This document shows positions 10,907 through 22,682 of a stretch of 64,000 bases of DNA, piece by piece; position 1 is the stretch's first letter, and the number at the start of each line of letters is the position of its first letter. The stretch is from contig OW387134.1 in assembly GCA_936440205.1 (NCBI GenBank), positions 65,623,427 through 65,687,426 on the forward strand. Direction: 5' to 3'. This stretch comes from Lepidonotus clava. Taxonomy: Eukaryota > Annelida > Polychaeta > Phyllodocida > Polynoidae. The position numbers were made by a program, and so were the translations under genes. The notes below the pieces were generated by a model. The model was not told where the DNA came from, did no database searches, and saw nothing but the letters and a program-made list of their open reading frames with translations.

Positions 10907-11117
10907 CCCGTCCAGAGTATAAAGTCGGGGTCGGGTTGTATCCTCCTCATGGCCCTCACTGCTGACGTCACCAGGGCCCAGGGCGCGTCGCACCGGTAGT
11001 TGCCATAGCGACCGTTGTCGCGGTCGTCGCCGTCGCCGTCGTTGTGACAGTTGTACTGGGACCCCGTCTCGCTGTAGTTGGCGTCGTAGTGAACGTCCGT
11101 CAACTGCCAGAATACAC
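10907..11117 (-). CDS. SMPDL3-like: SMPDL3-like phosphodiesterase, exon 2
   Basis: Residues 43-112. The exon begins VFWQLTDVHYDANYSETG. The D-x-H pair (Asp49, His51) is the first metal-binding motif of metallophosphatases. A Gly/Asp-rich insert (NDGDGDDRDNGRYGNY) follows, then RCDAPWALVTSAVRAM and FILWTG. Family members have the same order: (F/W)H..DLHxD, a Cys-rich loop, CDSP and WTGD. The acceptor is CCCACAG and the donor ACGG|GTAAGG. The split Gly codon continues exactly into exon 3. Confidence 0.93.
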
Positions 11118-12000
11118 CTGTGGGCACAACGCGTTTATTTTATTTTTAAAAATTAATTTCTTTATTCGGACAAATAATAAGTTATACAGATTGTTTACAC
11201 TATATGCCTAAGTTGCATGGGTTAACCTATACCGTTATAATCAAGTTACCAGCGAACTTGCAGTCATTAAAGTATAATAACCTCTTCAAAACGCATATTA
11301 AGAAAATTAACTTTGACTTTTATGATAGGAAAAAATGAAGAGTTTCTATTAGATCCACAAGTCGATGCATTAGAATGATCTTTCATTCCTCTGCTGTTTG
11401 GCTAAAAAGACGGAACAATCCACATCATCATCAAATCATGCCTACTTGTATACTAATCATATTAAATGTTACTAACTTTTATTACCTGAAAAGCGTTTGG
11501 AAAACGAGATAGTTTTGTTCGATTAAAACAAAAAAACGTACGTAAAGCAGTATGTCTGAAGTATTCAAATGAGCTGTCAGTAAAAACCAGTATATAATCA
11601 GAAGTATTTCAGTAGCTCATTGAAATATTTCAGACCTACTCAGAGTTAGGAAGAACTATTGCCGGTTGGCCTGGGGAGGCCGATGACGGAGTAACAGCGG
11701 AGTCCCCATCCCGGCTTTTCACATTAATGGTGCTCCAATTAAATGCATTTCTTCACACTGGGGAGTGCCAGGGGAATTACATTTTGATGAATTAAACTCA
11801 TTCCAATAAATAAGTCCATAGTTCCTTGCAGGCTGTCGCGGGAGAACGATGTGCACACGTGATGAATTGAAATTGATAACGTCACTTTAGACATGGGGCG
11901 GGGTGCCAGAAAGATTCGTATGTTTCAGAAACCAATCAAATTTGCAGTGTGCATCATATTTTCATGCAATTTATATCCAAGGGGGCGGGGGAGTTGACCT
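11118..12000. other. Intron 1 sequence, 3' part
   Basis: This is the acceptor-side end of intron 1 of the minus-strand phosphodiesterase. No coding signal and no element with clear ends is seen. There is a weak GGGGGCGGGGG stretch near 11980. Confidence 0.5.
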
Positions 12001-15000
12001 AATAGTCCGGGAGCCAAATCCTGAAATCAGTCAAAATAAGGATTTACCCTCCGCGGTGAGCCCCCTGGATTTTCTCAATTTTTTTCATCTTATAGCATCC
12101 TAGGGACCATGAATCAAGACGGTTCCGAAGAATTTAGGTATGCGAACACTGTCTAATTACGCGATTTGTGCTTAATTAGCAAAAAATGAAAAACGCGGTA
12201 TTTCTAAATTTCTCTGGAACTATGTAAGATATGATAACATGCTATATGTCATCTGAAAGGTTATTTTTTTCCTGATTTTTTGATATATTGTTTGCTATTG
12301 TCATTAATCATGGCAATGAGTACTTAAAGAAAAACTGTTGTTTCAGTCAAAATCATTAGAACTTAAGGATCCAAGGTTAATCTCTGGAATTGATAAACCA
12401 AGTCCTAGGTATACTTAAAGGGCATCTTTAGGCAGTTTTTAAAGAAAGTTGCATCTGATTTCATTGGAAATATAATGTACAAATCATTTTTTGCTGATTA
12501 AATTCTAACCGACTACAGGCTCATTTTGCACTTATATTTCAAAAGGAGAGATGATATCATGAAAATAACACAATATATCCTAAAGAGATTGGAAAGTGAT
12601 TATCACTGTCTCCCTAAGCTGGTATTTCAATGCTTTCTGAGCTATTTAGTCCATTGTATACAACATTGGAGCTGTAAAATAAGTAAACATTAGCAAGAAA
12701 TATGTGTCCATGTAATTTGCAGACAAGCTCATCTTTGTTGCCTGATCAAACTAGAATAGTCATTGATTTATTTACTCAAAATGGTATGGATGGCTCCTTA
12801 TATTGCTAAAGATTCACACATTGACAATATGCAGCAGACAATATATAGCATACTTCTATTTACATACCCCTTGATGACTGATCTTTAAAAAGCATGTTCC
12901 TATAGGGAGAGTGGGAGTTGTAGGCTGTAATACTCTTTTATATCCCCCCATTGCTGGCCCCAATATCTAATGTTTAACTCACCCTGGCAACAGGCCTGAG
13001 GCCTGGATAGACAGAGGAATGATAACGATGGCAGACTAGGGTTCTTATCTCCCTGTTGTGTGAGTTAACCCATTGGTAAGACACTGTACTTACAACCTAA
13101 TAAAGGTTGCCTCAGAGAGAGGGGCAGGTTTAAATTTTGGCTACTTATGACTGTCTAATTATTCAATTTTATCACATAATTCCACGAGGAGCATGGGGTT
13201 CATCACTGCAGCTGGTTAGATAAAATGATAAAGTTAACTGTTTAGACAATGTTGCCTTCCAGCAGTAAAATGAAGGTAGTGGATCTTCAGAACCTTATCA
13301 GTGGTGGAGAGGTCTAGCCTTTCCCCTAAGCGACCTAAACTGGGGGATAAGGGCAGCCTCCCATGGTGCAACACACTGTAGGCTTATATAACATCCTACC
13401 ACCAATCTGCCAAATTAAACTTTGTTACCCTTTTGCTACTAGAGGGTTTACAGTTCCAGGCCGTATGGGTTCATTGCTCACTTAGCTTTATACCCTTTTG
13501 TATTATAGACTAAGTATTCAGTATTGTATTATAAGAACTGATCATAGACTGGAGGATTATTCATATATTTGAATAATGACTCCCTTAGTTTTGGGTCTCT
13601 GAGTATTTACCATATTTACCTTTCTCTTAGTATCTAACTATAAGCTGTCTCTTGCTGTTGGTTAGGGAAATTGGATCCTTGTTCATAGCAGTTGAGAAAT
13701 GAAAATGGTCAGTTATATTTTGATAAGGGAATAATATTGTTTCTGAGGTTTATATAACAGAAAGTTTGAGGTTACAACCAGAATCACAGCAATTTGTTGC
13801 TCTTGTACATTCTCCTAATACTGTATTGCCTTGGTTATGGTCCCACAGGAAGGGTGCTGTGCACATGCTGCTCAATATGATTAAACAACTAGATACTATT
13901 GGGAAACCAGTTATGGCTATACCAAAAATTTGTAATTTTGAAATAGAAAGATACATCAGGAACTTCTGTATTGTTTCAGGTTCTGATATTTGTTTGAGGT
14001 CTTGCCAATGATATTGATATGTATGTACACACACAGAGGTCTCAGTTTCTCTGGTACACTTCCTAATAAAATTGGATATATGGCAAAATCCTGTTAGTTG
14101 ATAGGATGAATCTCAGTGAAGCATGACCAAAGGCTGGTCATAACTTGTATTGGTAATTTGGGAGGATTGGAAGCTTGGCTCTTAGAAATGAACTGTGACC
14201 ATGATCATAATTTAATATCAAATTACTAATACCAATAACCCATATATAGAATAAAATATAAGATATCCATTTTGTGTATGGTCAAGCTAAGTTACTCATT
14301 TGTATAAGCACATGGGTCTAGAATCCAAGAGTGCAATCTAGTAATTTATTAAAACCAACAATTTGGCAGAGGTAGCACACCTATCAAGTTTACAAGTTCA
14401 ACAAATAGCACACTTGGTCTTTTTGCAGTTGGCATATTGATACAAGGACTCTTTTCTAAATTCAGAACCTTTGATATATGACAGCATACTTTTTGGGATT
14501 CATCTCTTCTTTAAAGTAGTATACCCTCAGAAATCTGGATTGGGATCAGGTAATGGGTGAGTCTACTACAAGCTATTCTTTTCTTTATGTAAACAAGAAG
14601 TAGAGGGAACTATAAGGGGCCTTCCATTTAATAAGTACACACATTTTCAAAAATCTCAGATCCCCACCCCCCTTTGGTCATAAATATGCATCGGATTTGT
14701 ACTAGAAAGTACACACATTTTCAAAGATTTCATACCTCCCTCCCCCCTTGATGCATACAAACTTAATGCAAGGGCCCTAATAAGATGGTTTGTAATAAAA
14801 CTGAAACATTATCATGGTGTTATGCTGAGGAAAGAAATCTTACTCAAACCATAGTTTTATTGTGACACATCTTTCACTGTGATCCAAAATGCTCTCCAAA
14901 AAGCTACCATATTATATACATGTGCCCAAATGGCTGTGAAAGCACTGAAATACCAGCCTAGAGAGATAGTGATTATCATTTCCACATCTCTTTAGGATAG

Positions 15001-15563
15001 ATTGTGTTATTTTCATGATATCATCTCTCCTTTTGAAATATAAGTGCAAAATGAGCCTGTAGTCGGTTAGAATTTAATCAGCAAAAAATGATTTGTACAT
15101 TATATTTCCAATGAAATCAGATGCAACTTTCTTTAAAAACTGCCTAAAGATGCCCTTTAAGTATACCTAGGACTTGGTTTATCAATTCCAGAGATTAACC
15201 TTGGATCCTTAAGTTCTAATGATTTTGACTGAAACAACAGTTTTTCTTTAGGTACTCATTGCCATGATTAATGACAATAGCAAACAATATATCAAAAAAT
15301 CAGGAAAAAAATTACCTTTCAGATGACATATAGCATGTTATCATATCTTACATAGTTCCAGAGAAATTGAGAATACCGCGTTTTTCATTTTTTGCTAATT
15401 AAGCACAAATCGCGTATTTAGACAGTGTTCGCATACCTACATTCTTCGGAACCGTCTTGATTCATGGTCCCTAGGATGCTATAAGATGAAAAAAATTGAG
15501 AAAATCCAGGGGGCTCACCGCGGAGGGTAAATCAGGATTTTCAGGTTTGGCTCCTGGACTATA
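12001..15563. mobile_element. 3.6 kb element with long (about 630 bp) inverted terminal repeats
   Basis: The left arm (12001-12638) and right arm (14938-15563) are reverse complements at roughly 95% identity by eye over their whole length. The outer ends match at TAGTCC.GGAGCCAAA. The 2.3 kb centre has only short open frames without recognisable transposase, polymerase or capsid motifs, so it looks non-autonomous. The centre carries a nested GGGCCTTCCATT-type element (14617-14775). It lies in intron 1 of the phosphodiesterase gene. No target duplication could be assigned with confidence. Confidence 0.8.
14617..14775. mobile_element. Nested short element, GGGCCTTCCATT family
   Basis: The left end is AAGGGGCCTTCCATTTAATA. 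Inside are two copies of GTACACACATTTTCAAA, one followed by a CCCCACCCCCC tract and the other by CCTCCCTCCCCCC. The right end, ATGCAAGGGCCC, is diverged. It is inserted in the centre of the long-TIR element and so is younger than that element. Confidence 0.55.
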
Positions 15564-15575
15564 AGGGCTAAGGGG

Positions 15576-15625
15576 TGGAGCCCCTAACCTTCAGAACCCA
15601 TGGACAATACCCTGGCTTTAGGCTA
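15576..15625 (+). repeat. Second copy of the 10158-10206 repeat
   Basis: It shares GGAGCCCCTAA and GGACAATACCCTGGCTTTA with the copy at 10158. It begins about 13 bases outside the right end of the long-TIR element. Confidence 0.5.
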
Positions 15626-16423
15626 TTTTACCTCTAGAAAGTCCACTTTTTGGAAATGGTCACAGCCCATGAAAAATTATCCAAACCCTACCTTCAAAAA
15701 TATGGTTTTACGTCATGTTGATTATACCTGTATTTCATGAGACCATTTTAGGCACTTTGGATTTGGATGTGATAAACTCATGCATACTACACACCATTTG
15801 AAAGGCAATATAGAATCTATTCTAATGTCATATACCATGTCCTTATTCAGCTCTTATATCTGCATGGCCCATGTTCAATAATGAAATAGGGAGTACGATA
15901 TACCATTGTTCTTTTATTGGGTTACTGCATATTCTTAAACAAGATCTAAGGGGATGACATCGGTCAGGCAACCCTCAAGAAAAACTAGTCTTAAGTAGAA
16001 CTTGTAGTAACACTTTTTCATTGTCCCTGCAGCTACGCAAAGTCTGAGAAATATGGCTATATTTAAAAGTCTGACTCATTAATACGAATTATTTCGAGGC
16101 TGGCAATGATAAATACAAGTGTCTTAAGAGAAATCACATCTTAAGTTCAAACCAAAACTTTTATCAAATTTCAAGTAATTTACTGCACTGAGTTTCGAAC
16201 TGACTTTTGTTCCGGATTCAAGCTTCGGGAAAGGGACAGACCAAATATTAACTGTTGACACGTACCCGACTGAATCAGCATGACTAAGACAACTTTGGAG
16301 ACTGATTGTGACAGAAAAAGAAAGCAAAAAGCAAAATAATTTTCAGCTGGCAGGAGAAAGAAGCAGCTACAAAGTCATGAATATTTGGTTGGAAGGAACT
16401 GAAAGTTTCTCCTTACTATTGGG

Positions 16424-16640
16424 ATGTGGGGGGGGGGGGGGGTCCCGATGTCGTGTCAAATTTTAAAAATGCCAATGTTGCACGTCTCTGTCGCTTATTT
16501 ATTCCAATGTCGCATGTCGAATATGTATGAAACGGCCATGTCGCACGTCCCTTTGATTTCTTCCTCTTCTATCCCATGCTGCGTGTCGAATTTAAGAAAT
16601 GCCCCTGTTACCATGTCGATTTTAATGATCCAGCCCCATA
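16424..16640 (+). repeat. ATGTCGCATGTCGAATTTAAGAA-word repeat, copy 1
   Basis: It starts with a run of about 15 G followed by GTCCCGATGTCG. After that, degenerate units of ATGTCGCATGTCGAAT, TTAAGAAATG and similar words repeat every 25-50 bases. The same head (G run, then GTCCC) and words occur at 19015-19100, and without the long G run at 18780-18990. Confidence 0.65.
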
Positions 16641-16857
16641 CTATTGTTTTTCAATTAAATTAAAATAACTCACCTTAAACTTTTATATAATAATTATGTG
16701 TGAGTATATGTGTGTATATGTATATCTGGGGTGCCGTCCAGAAAACCTTCAGGTTTATATGACGTCAAATTTCAACAGTATATCAGTGTTTGCCTTCTTC
16801 ATTTTGTGTTCTTGCAATTACCTAATTTAAACAAATCACGAAGGTCGAGGAAATGGA

Positions 16858-17455
16858 TATGCTGTGTTTCTGTTGCGTAATCCTTGGGTTTCTGGTACTG
16901 TATTAATATTTTAATTGTACACTTAACTTAGTTCCATTGTGACTTGTTGAGAAATCAGACTTCTACTAATATGGATTGCTTAACTTAGCATCCGAACAGT
17001 ATTACTTTTGTTATATAAATGACATATATTGTATCTCACTTACATGGAAGATCATCACTGATGAATGTAGTTAAATAAAATAAAATAACAAATAAAAAAA
17101 CATGTGTTATCACCACTACCAGCCACCCTCTCCACCCCTGCACTCTGCAGTGAGATCTCCTTCTGCAACACAAGATCCCGTCCGCCAGAACTGATACAGT
17201 CATCATAAAATTATTACGTACTGAGGCTCAAATGAAATAGTCCGGCATTTGTCGCTGGTGCGTTGTGTTGCGTGATGCATTTGGGTTTCTGAAAATCCCC
17301 ATTTGTATTTGAATTGTGCACGCGTTATCACCATTATCAGTCACCCCTCCATCTGCACTCTGCAACGAGATCTCCCTCCATGCCAGAAAATACGGTCAAT
17401 GAGAGCTGTCTCAGCTACTAGGCCTCTAACTACCGATATTATAAGATTACTACAA
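16858..17455 (+). repeat. Local direct duplication, first copy split by a LINE end
   Basis: Words such as GGGTTTCTG, TTGAATTGT.CAC, GTTATCACCA, CACTCTGCA and GAGATCTCC occur in the same order in 16858-16921 plus 17100-17215, and again in 17255-17455. In the second copy the two halves are directly joined. The 16922-17099 segment is therefore an insertion, and the second copy shows its empty site. Confidence 0.6.
16922..17099 (+). mobile_element. LINE 3' end fragment
   Basis: The last part (ACTTACATGGAAGATCATCA, then TTAAATAAAATAAAATAAC) matches the 3' end of the LINE at 53.7 kb (ACCTATACGGAAGATCATTA, then TAATAAATAAA). The left border falls where the flanking duplication is interrupted. Only about 178 bp remains, which is the usual result of 5' truncation. 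Confidence 0.6.
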
Positions 17456-17461
17456 CCTGCA

Positions 17462-17775
17462 ACTGTTTGTTTGTTGGTTTGAACCACCAGACTCAGTGGT
17501 TCTGGAGCACTGGGTTATTTGACCCTTGCTTCTGGATGATCTATGAGGAGGTAGAGACCGTACCCCTACACTTTTACCAAGGCAGGTGTTTTTAATGTGC
17601 ATGGTCCCATAGGCAGGGCCCTACACACAACAGCCATTGTTCCTCTAGTGACCTTTGATAACCCTGTCATTGTCATAGGGAGAACACCTGATACCACAGC
17701 AGCAGGACAGAGACATGAACCGCCAACCTTTGGATGATGAAGCCAACACCCTACCACTGTACCACCAGGACGCCC
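17462..17775 (-). mobile_element. tRNA-derived SINE, near full length
   Basis: Read on the minus strand, a tRNA-like head has an A-box-like TGGTGGTACAGTGGTAGGG and a B-box-like GGCGGTTCATGTC. A body with CTATGGGACCATGCACATTA and CTCCTCATAGATCAT follows, and the tail is CCAACAAACAAACA. A 5'-truncated relative lies at 63755-63975 on the plus strand. Length about 314 bp. Confidence 0.75.
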
Positions 17776-17799
17776 TATCCTGCGGCTAAGATAATGATG

Positions 17800-18010
17800 T
17801 TGTGTTGGAGTTTAAGGTCTACTCAGCAATTTTTCAGCTATATTGAGACAAACTCCGTTTTTTGACTAACAATTGGCTGACCGAATCTATGGGGGTGAGA
17901 ACAACGGCAAGGCAAGGTGGTATAGCAGGCACTGCCCAGACTCAAATCCGGGTCTCCCACGAGCCAAGCGAGGATCCTATCCACTATACCATCCCTCCCC
18001 CCTCTGCGAC
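17800..18010 (-). mobile_element. tRNA-derived SINE, second family
   Basis: On the minus strand, the head reads GGATGGTATAGTGGATAGGA, then GACCCGGATTTGAGTC (A- and B-box like). The body contains CCCATAGATTCGGTCAGCCA, and the 3' part AATATAGCTGAAAAATTGCTG. The 3' part recurs at 22798-22930 and 23399-23590 in the same orientation. Confidence 0.65.
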
Positions 18011-18125
18011 TAAGATGTTAGGTGCTTTTCACTTTTATGGTCCAAGCCGCGGGGGCTGACCCAGTGGCAGCTACAGTATGGCCCTCGACCCTTACATCTG
18101 ACACGGCGCCATGGCCATTTACTAG

Positions 18126-18340
18126 AATAGGGCATGTACGACCAAATAGCGGTGCAAAAGGGCCTTACTAGTACCAGCCAGGTGTATACAGGTAACACAC
18201 CGTGACCAGCGGTCACTGTGACCTGTGATGTGTTCAATGAAGCATGGCACCAGTGGCCACGGCTTTTACCTGTAATCAACACGTTGGGCAGTCTGGTGGC
18301 CGGCTTGAGGCACTTCCAGCCGCTATTGGCGAACACTCCC
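18126..18340 (-). repeat. Dispersed repeat shared, inverted, with 26768-26902
   Basis: Words such as AGGGCATGT, GACCAGCGG, AGTCTGGTGGCCGGCT and CACTTCCAGCCGCTATTGG, ending in CACTCC, are found in the same order on the opposite strand at 26768-26902. The copy here holds extra internal sequence. It is probably an old SINE or MITE. Confidence 0.6.
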
Positions 18341-18344
18341 TATT

Positions 18345-18522
18345 GACATGCGACATGGAGCTTAGTGACATGAAGAAAATAATAGATGACATGACAGGGG
18401 CCATTTCTTGAGTTCGACAAGAGACAAAAGAAGGTCTTAGATGCGACATGGGACATGAGAAGTTAAAGGACAAGGGACATAATACTTTCTTAAATTCGAC
18501 ATGCGACATGGGGACCACTTCA
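18345..18522 (-). repeat. ATGTCG-word repeat, copy 2 (inverted)
   Basis: On the minus strand it reads GGTCCCCATGTCGCATGTCG, then AATTTAAGAAAG and further ATGTC words. It is the inverted partner of 18780-18990, with about 260 bases between the arms, so the pair could fold back. Confidence 0.65.
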
Positions 18523-18779
18523 AGGGCCCCTGCAATGCAGAGATCACTTTCTGAGCGAGTCGGTCGAAGCTGCAGAGTGTACCATCTGTAAACCCCCCTA
18601 TTATCGTCCAGCGGCTGGCGCTGGGTTCCGGCAGGATCAGGCTGGGATAATTAACACTGCACGTAATCAGCAGTCAGCCCGGTTGGCAGGGGGTTTTGCC
18701 TTCTCTATTTATGATGGCGGTTTCAGCTTGCAGTATTACTGCTGGGAAGGATGGGGCCTTGATAAAGGCTGTGGATGGA

Positions 18780-18990
18780 GGGTCCCCATGTTGCATGTCG
18801 AATTTAAGAAATCATTATGTCCCTTGTCACTTTACTTCTCATGTCCTATGTCGCCTCTAAGAGACCTTCATGTCCCATGTCGAATTTAAGAAATGGTCCC
18901 TGTCATGTTGTTTATTTTTTTCGTCATGTCACTAGGCTCCATGTGTGTCAATTTTCAGGAATGGCCATGTCGCAGTGTCAAATTAGGAGT
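18780..18990 (+). repeat. ATGTCG-word repeat, copy 3
   Basis: It begins GTCCCCATGTTGCATGTCG, followed by AATTTAAGAAAT and repeated CATGTC words. It pairs with the inverted copy at 18345-18522. Confidence 0.65.
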
Positions 18991-19221
18991 CTAGGGCCAT
19001 AATGATGGGGCCCTGATAAAGGGTGTAGGGGGGGGGGGGTCCCAGTGTCGTATGTCGAATTTAAGAATTTCGCATGTCCGTATGTTCTTGTTTTTTTTTC
19101 ATTTTTGTGCATACATTTTATTCAGTAACAAACATTAGAGTTGCCTTTTTCAGTTCATTACAAAAGGGGAAAAGGTGGCTTATATACAACATAGTAGGTA
19201 ATACCAGAAGTCAATAGAATT

Positions 19222-19308
19222 TAGTTTAGAGCAACGAAGGCATAAACAACTAGTTTAGAGCAACGAAGGCATAAACAACTAGTTTAGAGCAACGAAGGCA
19301 TAAACAAC
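19222..19308 (+). repeat. 29 bp tandem repeat, three copies
   Basis: Three exact copies of a 29-base unit containing GTTTAGAGCAACGAAGGC. The copies are identical, so the duplication is recent. It directly precedes the LINE fragment. Confidence 0.95.
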
Positions 19309-19310
19309 TT

Positions 19311-19790
19311 CTTCGTCTAATGTTCTTACACAGTGTTAAAAATGATGTGTTAATTGTTCCAGTAAGAGAAACAAGATCGGCTAATAAGAAACAGTTTATT
19401 GTCCCTGCAAAAATGAACACAAAGTTCCAGAATAGTGCATTTTATAAAGGGACAATCATTTGGGATGAACTATGCCATGATGTACAATTTGCAACCTTTG
19501 TCAATGAATTTATGAATCTTATCAAACACAGATACTGTTTCTATATTGATCTACTTTATTAGGTCCAATATATACTGTATTGATCTTAATGTACATACTC
19601 AAAATTTACACCTTAAATGTTTATTCACTACACTTTATCATTGTGATATCACCAAAAACCAGGGGCAACCCTGAAGTGAATTACTTAATAAACAATTTAA
19701 AAAAAAAAAAAATATATACAAAGTATCGCAATTTTTATATTCATATGGATATTAAAAGCCCTGCATATATATGATTATTTATAATGCCCT
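19311..19790 (+). mobile_element. LINE 3' end with the last 80 codons of the reverse-transcriptase ORF
   Basis: The open stretch 19320-19562 encodes RETRSANKKQFIVPAK, then FYKGTIIWDELCHDVQ, and ends at a stop. This is the standard C-terminal end of CR1/jockey-type LINE ORF2 (RTR..., then a WN.LP-like motif; here IWDEL). The 52191-53486 LINE has the matching end (NRKTRLADKSQF, KLWNDLP). About 220 AT-rich bases, including an A run, form the 3' UTR. It is heavily 5' truncated. Confidence 0.8.
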
Positions 19791-19899
19791 ATGCCATATC
19801 ATCTATGTTTTTCTTCATGTTACTAAGATCCACGTCACATCTATCGACTTTAAGAAATGGTCATGTCACCCTGTCGATTTTAGGGGTCTAGACTCATTT

Positions 19900-21095
19900 G
19901 ACATCCAACCAGACTACACCGAATGCAAAAACTAGAAATCAGTCTGAAATTCTGGGCCGACATGCATCCCCACGTCTACTTTTCCATGTCGGGCGCAGAA
20001 TTTCATATTGTCAAAGTAAAATGATAATGTGTTGGAAATTCTGTCCAAACAAATGAAGAAAATGATTATTAACAAATTCATATATTATGACTACCATTCC
20101 CAGAACACATTGTCATTTTCTTTTCTTTTCTGTTTTTTTTATTTGCTTAGGTGTTTTTTCGCGTCTTCTGTCAAGAAATGTTCAATAGCGCTTCGATGTC
20201 ACAATTGAGAGTATGGGAAATTATAGTAGTGGTGAGCGAAGGGATTAACCTGAAGCTCTGATATCCACGTGATCTCGAAAGATTAGCGTATACATTATTC
20301 AAAACAGATTGATACTTAATTAAAAGATCCTGTTGTTATGCAAATGATTCAACAATTTGTATCGTCTGTAAGATAAGACTTATCTGAAAAAAAAAAAAAC
20401 AGAAAATTCTCCACAAAACAAAATGCATTAGGTGGCGGGTATTGTTTGTATTTGTATGAATTGAATAGTCACTGCGGGACAAGTAAATATTTGATATTCT
20501 AGCGCCGCAATGGAGAGGATTAAATGCACCTTTATTAATCCCAATCGGTGCATACGGGATGCTCTAGCATCTATACAGTTCCAATCATCTCATACAAATT
20601 CCTATTTAGCTATGGAATTTAAATAGACCAGCCATCGGACCTCACATTGTAACGTTAGCAGCAACGATTCGATGTGTGGGAAATGCCATTTTGTAGAGGC
20701 AGCACGCTGTACTGTACAGCTGACACAAACAATAAGATGTAATGATAACCATCATGTGACCCACCACCACTTCTAAATGAGGCAAATGTCAGATAGAACA
20801 GTGCTGGGGGAATTAGAAAATGAGGGTAAAAGTCACAGAATTAACAACAACATGATATAAGGTAAACTCGATGTCTAATTTGCACAAGGGAAATTTATGT
20901 AATATGAATGATTCTAACATAATATTTTACTTTATCGCATTGCCATCTAGACTAGACCTTAACAAATGAGAATCACCTGGCGCTAATGCAACTTGTAATT
21001 CATAAGGATGACATCCAGGCATCAAAATCCCTTTTAAATATGAGTGCACTTCTGTGTATGTCTCACACAAATGGGGGGTGGGGGCACTGACTCTT
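19900..21095. other. Intron 1 sequence without a clear element
   Basis: No coding exon is seen. A short A tract lies at 20389-20400. The remainder is AT-rich and unique within this window. Confidence 0.4.
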
Positions 21096-21099
21096 TGAA

Positions 21100-21335
21100 G
21101 GTTACTTCCAACTGCCACACTACCACTCCTGCATTTTAGTTGGCCACCCCTTATTTTGGGGGTATGCAGATCACTGCCTGCCTTAAAAGATCACGGTCGC
21201 AATATCATGAATTATAGAAAAATCACCACGATTGTTTAGGAAATCTCATAATAAAAAAAATCATAAGTTTTTTGCATGTGGAATAATGTTATGAATAAGG
21301 CTAAGTTTCGAGTCAATTTTTCTCTATAGAACTAG

Positions 21336-21405
<70 letters not shown>

Positions 21406-21458
21406 GGATGAATTTCGACGCTCGCATAATTTTCATGAGTCCGTTTGGCAGTGGGTAC
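21100..21458. mobile_element. TIR element copy A, split by an (AC)n tract
   Basis: Left end GGTTACTTCCAACTGCCACA pairs with the reversed right end GGGTACCCACTGCCAAACGG. The whole length aligns with 38787-39147: TTTTAGTTGGCCACCCCTT, then TTTGCAGATCA-like, ATCACCA and TAGGAAA. The long AC microsatellite (21339-21404) replaces part of the right half. Confidence 0.75.
21339..21404. repeat. (AC)n microsatellite
   Basis: An uninterrupted AC run of about 66 bases inside a TIR element. Confidence 0.97.
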
Positions 21459-21589
21459 CCTTTGGAGGCCAAAATGCCCCCCCCCCCGGGCCCCACATCC
21501 CTATCCAGGCAGCGAATAACGCGATACTGCATCAGGCTAGGCCTGACGATATCAAGTACACATGCACCTAAAACCAACTGCACAAACTA

Positions 21590-21774
21590 TAGGGACGTTC
21601 CATTAAGCACGTACATGCACATACATTTTCTAAAGTTTCAGACAACCACACCCCTCCTCACTTAGGTCAAGTACACATTGGATTTGAACAGCAGTATAAG
21701 TACATACACATTTTTTTTAAAAGAATTCAGCCCCCACCCCCCTGGGTGTATCGGTACTTAATGGAAAGCCCCAT
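21590..21774. mobile_element. Short TIR element, CCATTAAG(T/C)AC family
   Basis: Left end AGGGACGTTCCATTAAGCAC pairs with right end GTACTTAATGGAAAGCCCC. The inside has two oppositely placed or repeated GTACACAT / TACATACACATTTT words and CCCCACCCCCC. It is the same family as 7987-8151. Confidence 0.7.
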
Positions 21775-22461
21775 AGACTAAAAATTGATAATATTTGTAT
21801 ACAATTGATCAGGCGTGTGATTTGCTCTCTACCGGTCTAGAATGACTCTACGAGGGCAGCCTTTCATAATACATGTATTGCGACTCACAATTAACATAAA
21901 ATGTAAGTCGGCGTTTTAAATGTGATGCGTTTACTATACAGAACCTAACCATTATGTACTGGTCTAACAGTGAAAGATAATACTCTAGTATATTAAAAGT
22001 GAATTTGAATCTAATTGTGGCTGTAAGTTGGTTCCTTTATTCGTGTATGGCAATTGTCCCAAGTGGTTGAAATGTATAAGCATGTATAGACACTAGAGGG
22101 TGAAGACAACATCGAATAATGATATTAATTGAATGTCACATGGTGGACATTTGAAATATCCAATATGAAAGTGTCATTTAAGCATTTCATTTCATAACAG
22201 TACCAGTTTGTCAAGTCTCCTCTCACAGTACTATATAGTAAAGAGGATGTGGTATGTCCAGTCGAATCATGGCCTTACAAATGATCACCACTTTGTACCG
22301 TTTATGTGAGTTGGACCAGACATGCTATACTGTGAATGCTCAGCTACACGTGTATAGAGGGGAATCTGACAGGGAGCAGAAAGGGGTATTGAGGCATGGG
22401 TCAACAGGAGGCAATGCCTCGACAGCACCATGTGCGTGTATGCAGGTGTTACTACACGTAT

Positions 22462-22682
22462 AAAGGGGGTATTCCACGACACGACTTGGGCTACGATATG
22501 ACGATCCCCCAAGGAAATTGCACATATTACAAATAAAATTATGTGTTACACATATATGTGGCATGCTCCAAAATGCCAAGTTTTAGCCATTATATCATTC
22601 CTATATGTATGCTAATTTTTCTATAATATAATCATATGTTGCTGATGTTGCAGCCCATGTCGTGTAGTGGAATACCGCCTTT
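22462..22682. mobile_element. Short TIR element inserted in tandem unit 1
   Basis: Left end AAAGGGGGTATTCCACGACA pairs with the reversed right end AAAGGCGGTATTCCACTACA. CGAC..GGGCT and AGCCCATGTCG continue the pairing to about 30 bases. The insertion is shown independently by the uninterrupted third unit of the array. Confidence 0.8.

Larger units (their letters stand above)
19015..19890 (+). repeat. ATGTCG-word repeat, copy 4, interrupted
   Basis: The head (G run, GTCCCAGTGTCGTATGTCG) is at 19015-19095. The same word series resumes at about 19797-19890 (CTTCATGTTACTAAGATCC, then AAGAAATGGTCATGTC). Between lie a 29 bp tandem repeat and a LINE 3' end, which were inserted into it. Confidence 0.5.
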
